This document shows, in pieces, positions 6,083 to 6,127 of a stretch of 6,127 bases of DNA. A program made the position numbers and the translations under genes. Source of the stretch: Deltaproteobacteria bacterium (GTDB lineage: Bacteria; Desulfobacterota; DSM-4660; Desulfatiglandales; Desulfatiglandaceae). Each line of letters opens with the position of its first letter. The stretch's first letter is position 1. Where the stretch lies: contig JAFDJF010000174.1 of assembly GCA_019307645.1 (NCBI GenBank), positions 1 through 6,127 on the forward strand. The letters run 5' to 3'. Under the pieces are notes generated by a model, which was not told the DNA's origin, did no database searches, and was given only the letters and a program-made list of their open reading frames with translations.

Positions 6083-6127
6083 AAAAAGTCCCTCTTGAAT
6101 TAAAATAAAGTCGCGCGAAACCCCGCA

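Noticed and set aside
6083..6127. Promoter for the kor operon upstream of korD
   Set aside because: There is an AT-rich stretch resembling a -10 element and a small TCGCGCGA palindrome, but no -35 at suitable spacing and only 45 bp to inspect; an upstream gene in the operon is equally possible.

Overview
The window is ordinary chromosomal housekeeping DNA of a bacterium that uses selenocysteine and ferredoxin-linked anaerobic metabolism. A SelB gene, a four-subunit 2-oxoacid:ferredoxin oxidoreductase with separate gamma and delta subunits, and a DUF2333 protein together suggest a sulfate-reducing-type deltaproteobacterium (Desulfobacterota, Desulfobacteraceae-like). This placement rests on gene content and protein style only; no rRNA or other marker is present.

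Layout: two convergent gene groups meet near position 2130. On the + strand, the left edge cuts into the C-terminal half of selB (to 979). It is followed after 17 bp by a membrane-anchored DUF2333 protein (997-2115). On the - strand, reading from the right edge, are a small two-cluster ferredoxin subunit (korD, 6082-5879), the alpha subunit (korA, 5828-4680), the beta subunit (korB, 4676-3873), the gamma subunit (korC, 3870-3328) and the radical-SAM protein HemW (3347-2145). The gaps are 50 bp, 3 bp, 2 bp and then a 20-bp overlap, so korDABC-hemW looks like one translationally coupled operon. The stop codons of the two groups are 29 bp apart. A hairpin with a T-run, correctly oriented for the hemW transcript, spans this junction.

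How the genes work together: KorA and KorB should form the thiamine-diphosphate and [4Fe-4S] catalytic core, KorC the CoA-side subunit, and KorD the wire to free ferredoxin. The likely reaction is 2-oxoglutarate + CoA + oxidized ferredoxin <-> succinyl-CoA + CO2 + reduced ferredoxin. The exact 2-oxoacid cannot be proven from sequence. HemW, a probable heme chaperone, is attached to the end of the operon. SelB and DUF2333 are separate in function and direction.

I found no mobile element, CRISPR array, tRNA, rRNA or clearly novel system. No intergenic stretch exceeds 50 bp. The observations worth a second look are small: three strong hairpins inside coding sequence, korA and korB lying in one frame separated by a single UGA in a Sec-decoding genome, an N-terminally extended HemW that overlaps korC, and the operon linkage of hemW to kor.
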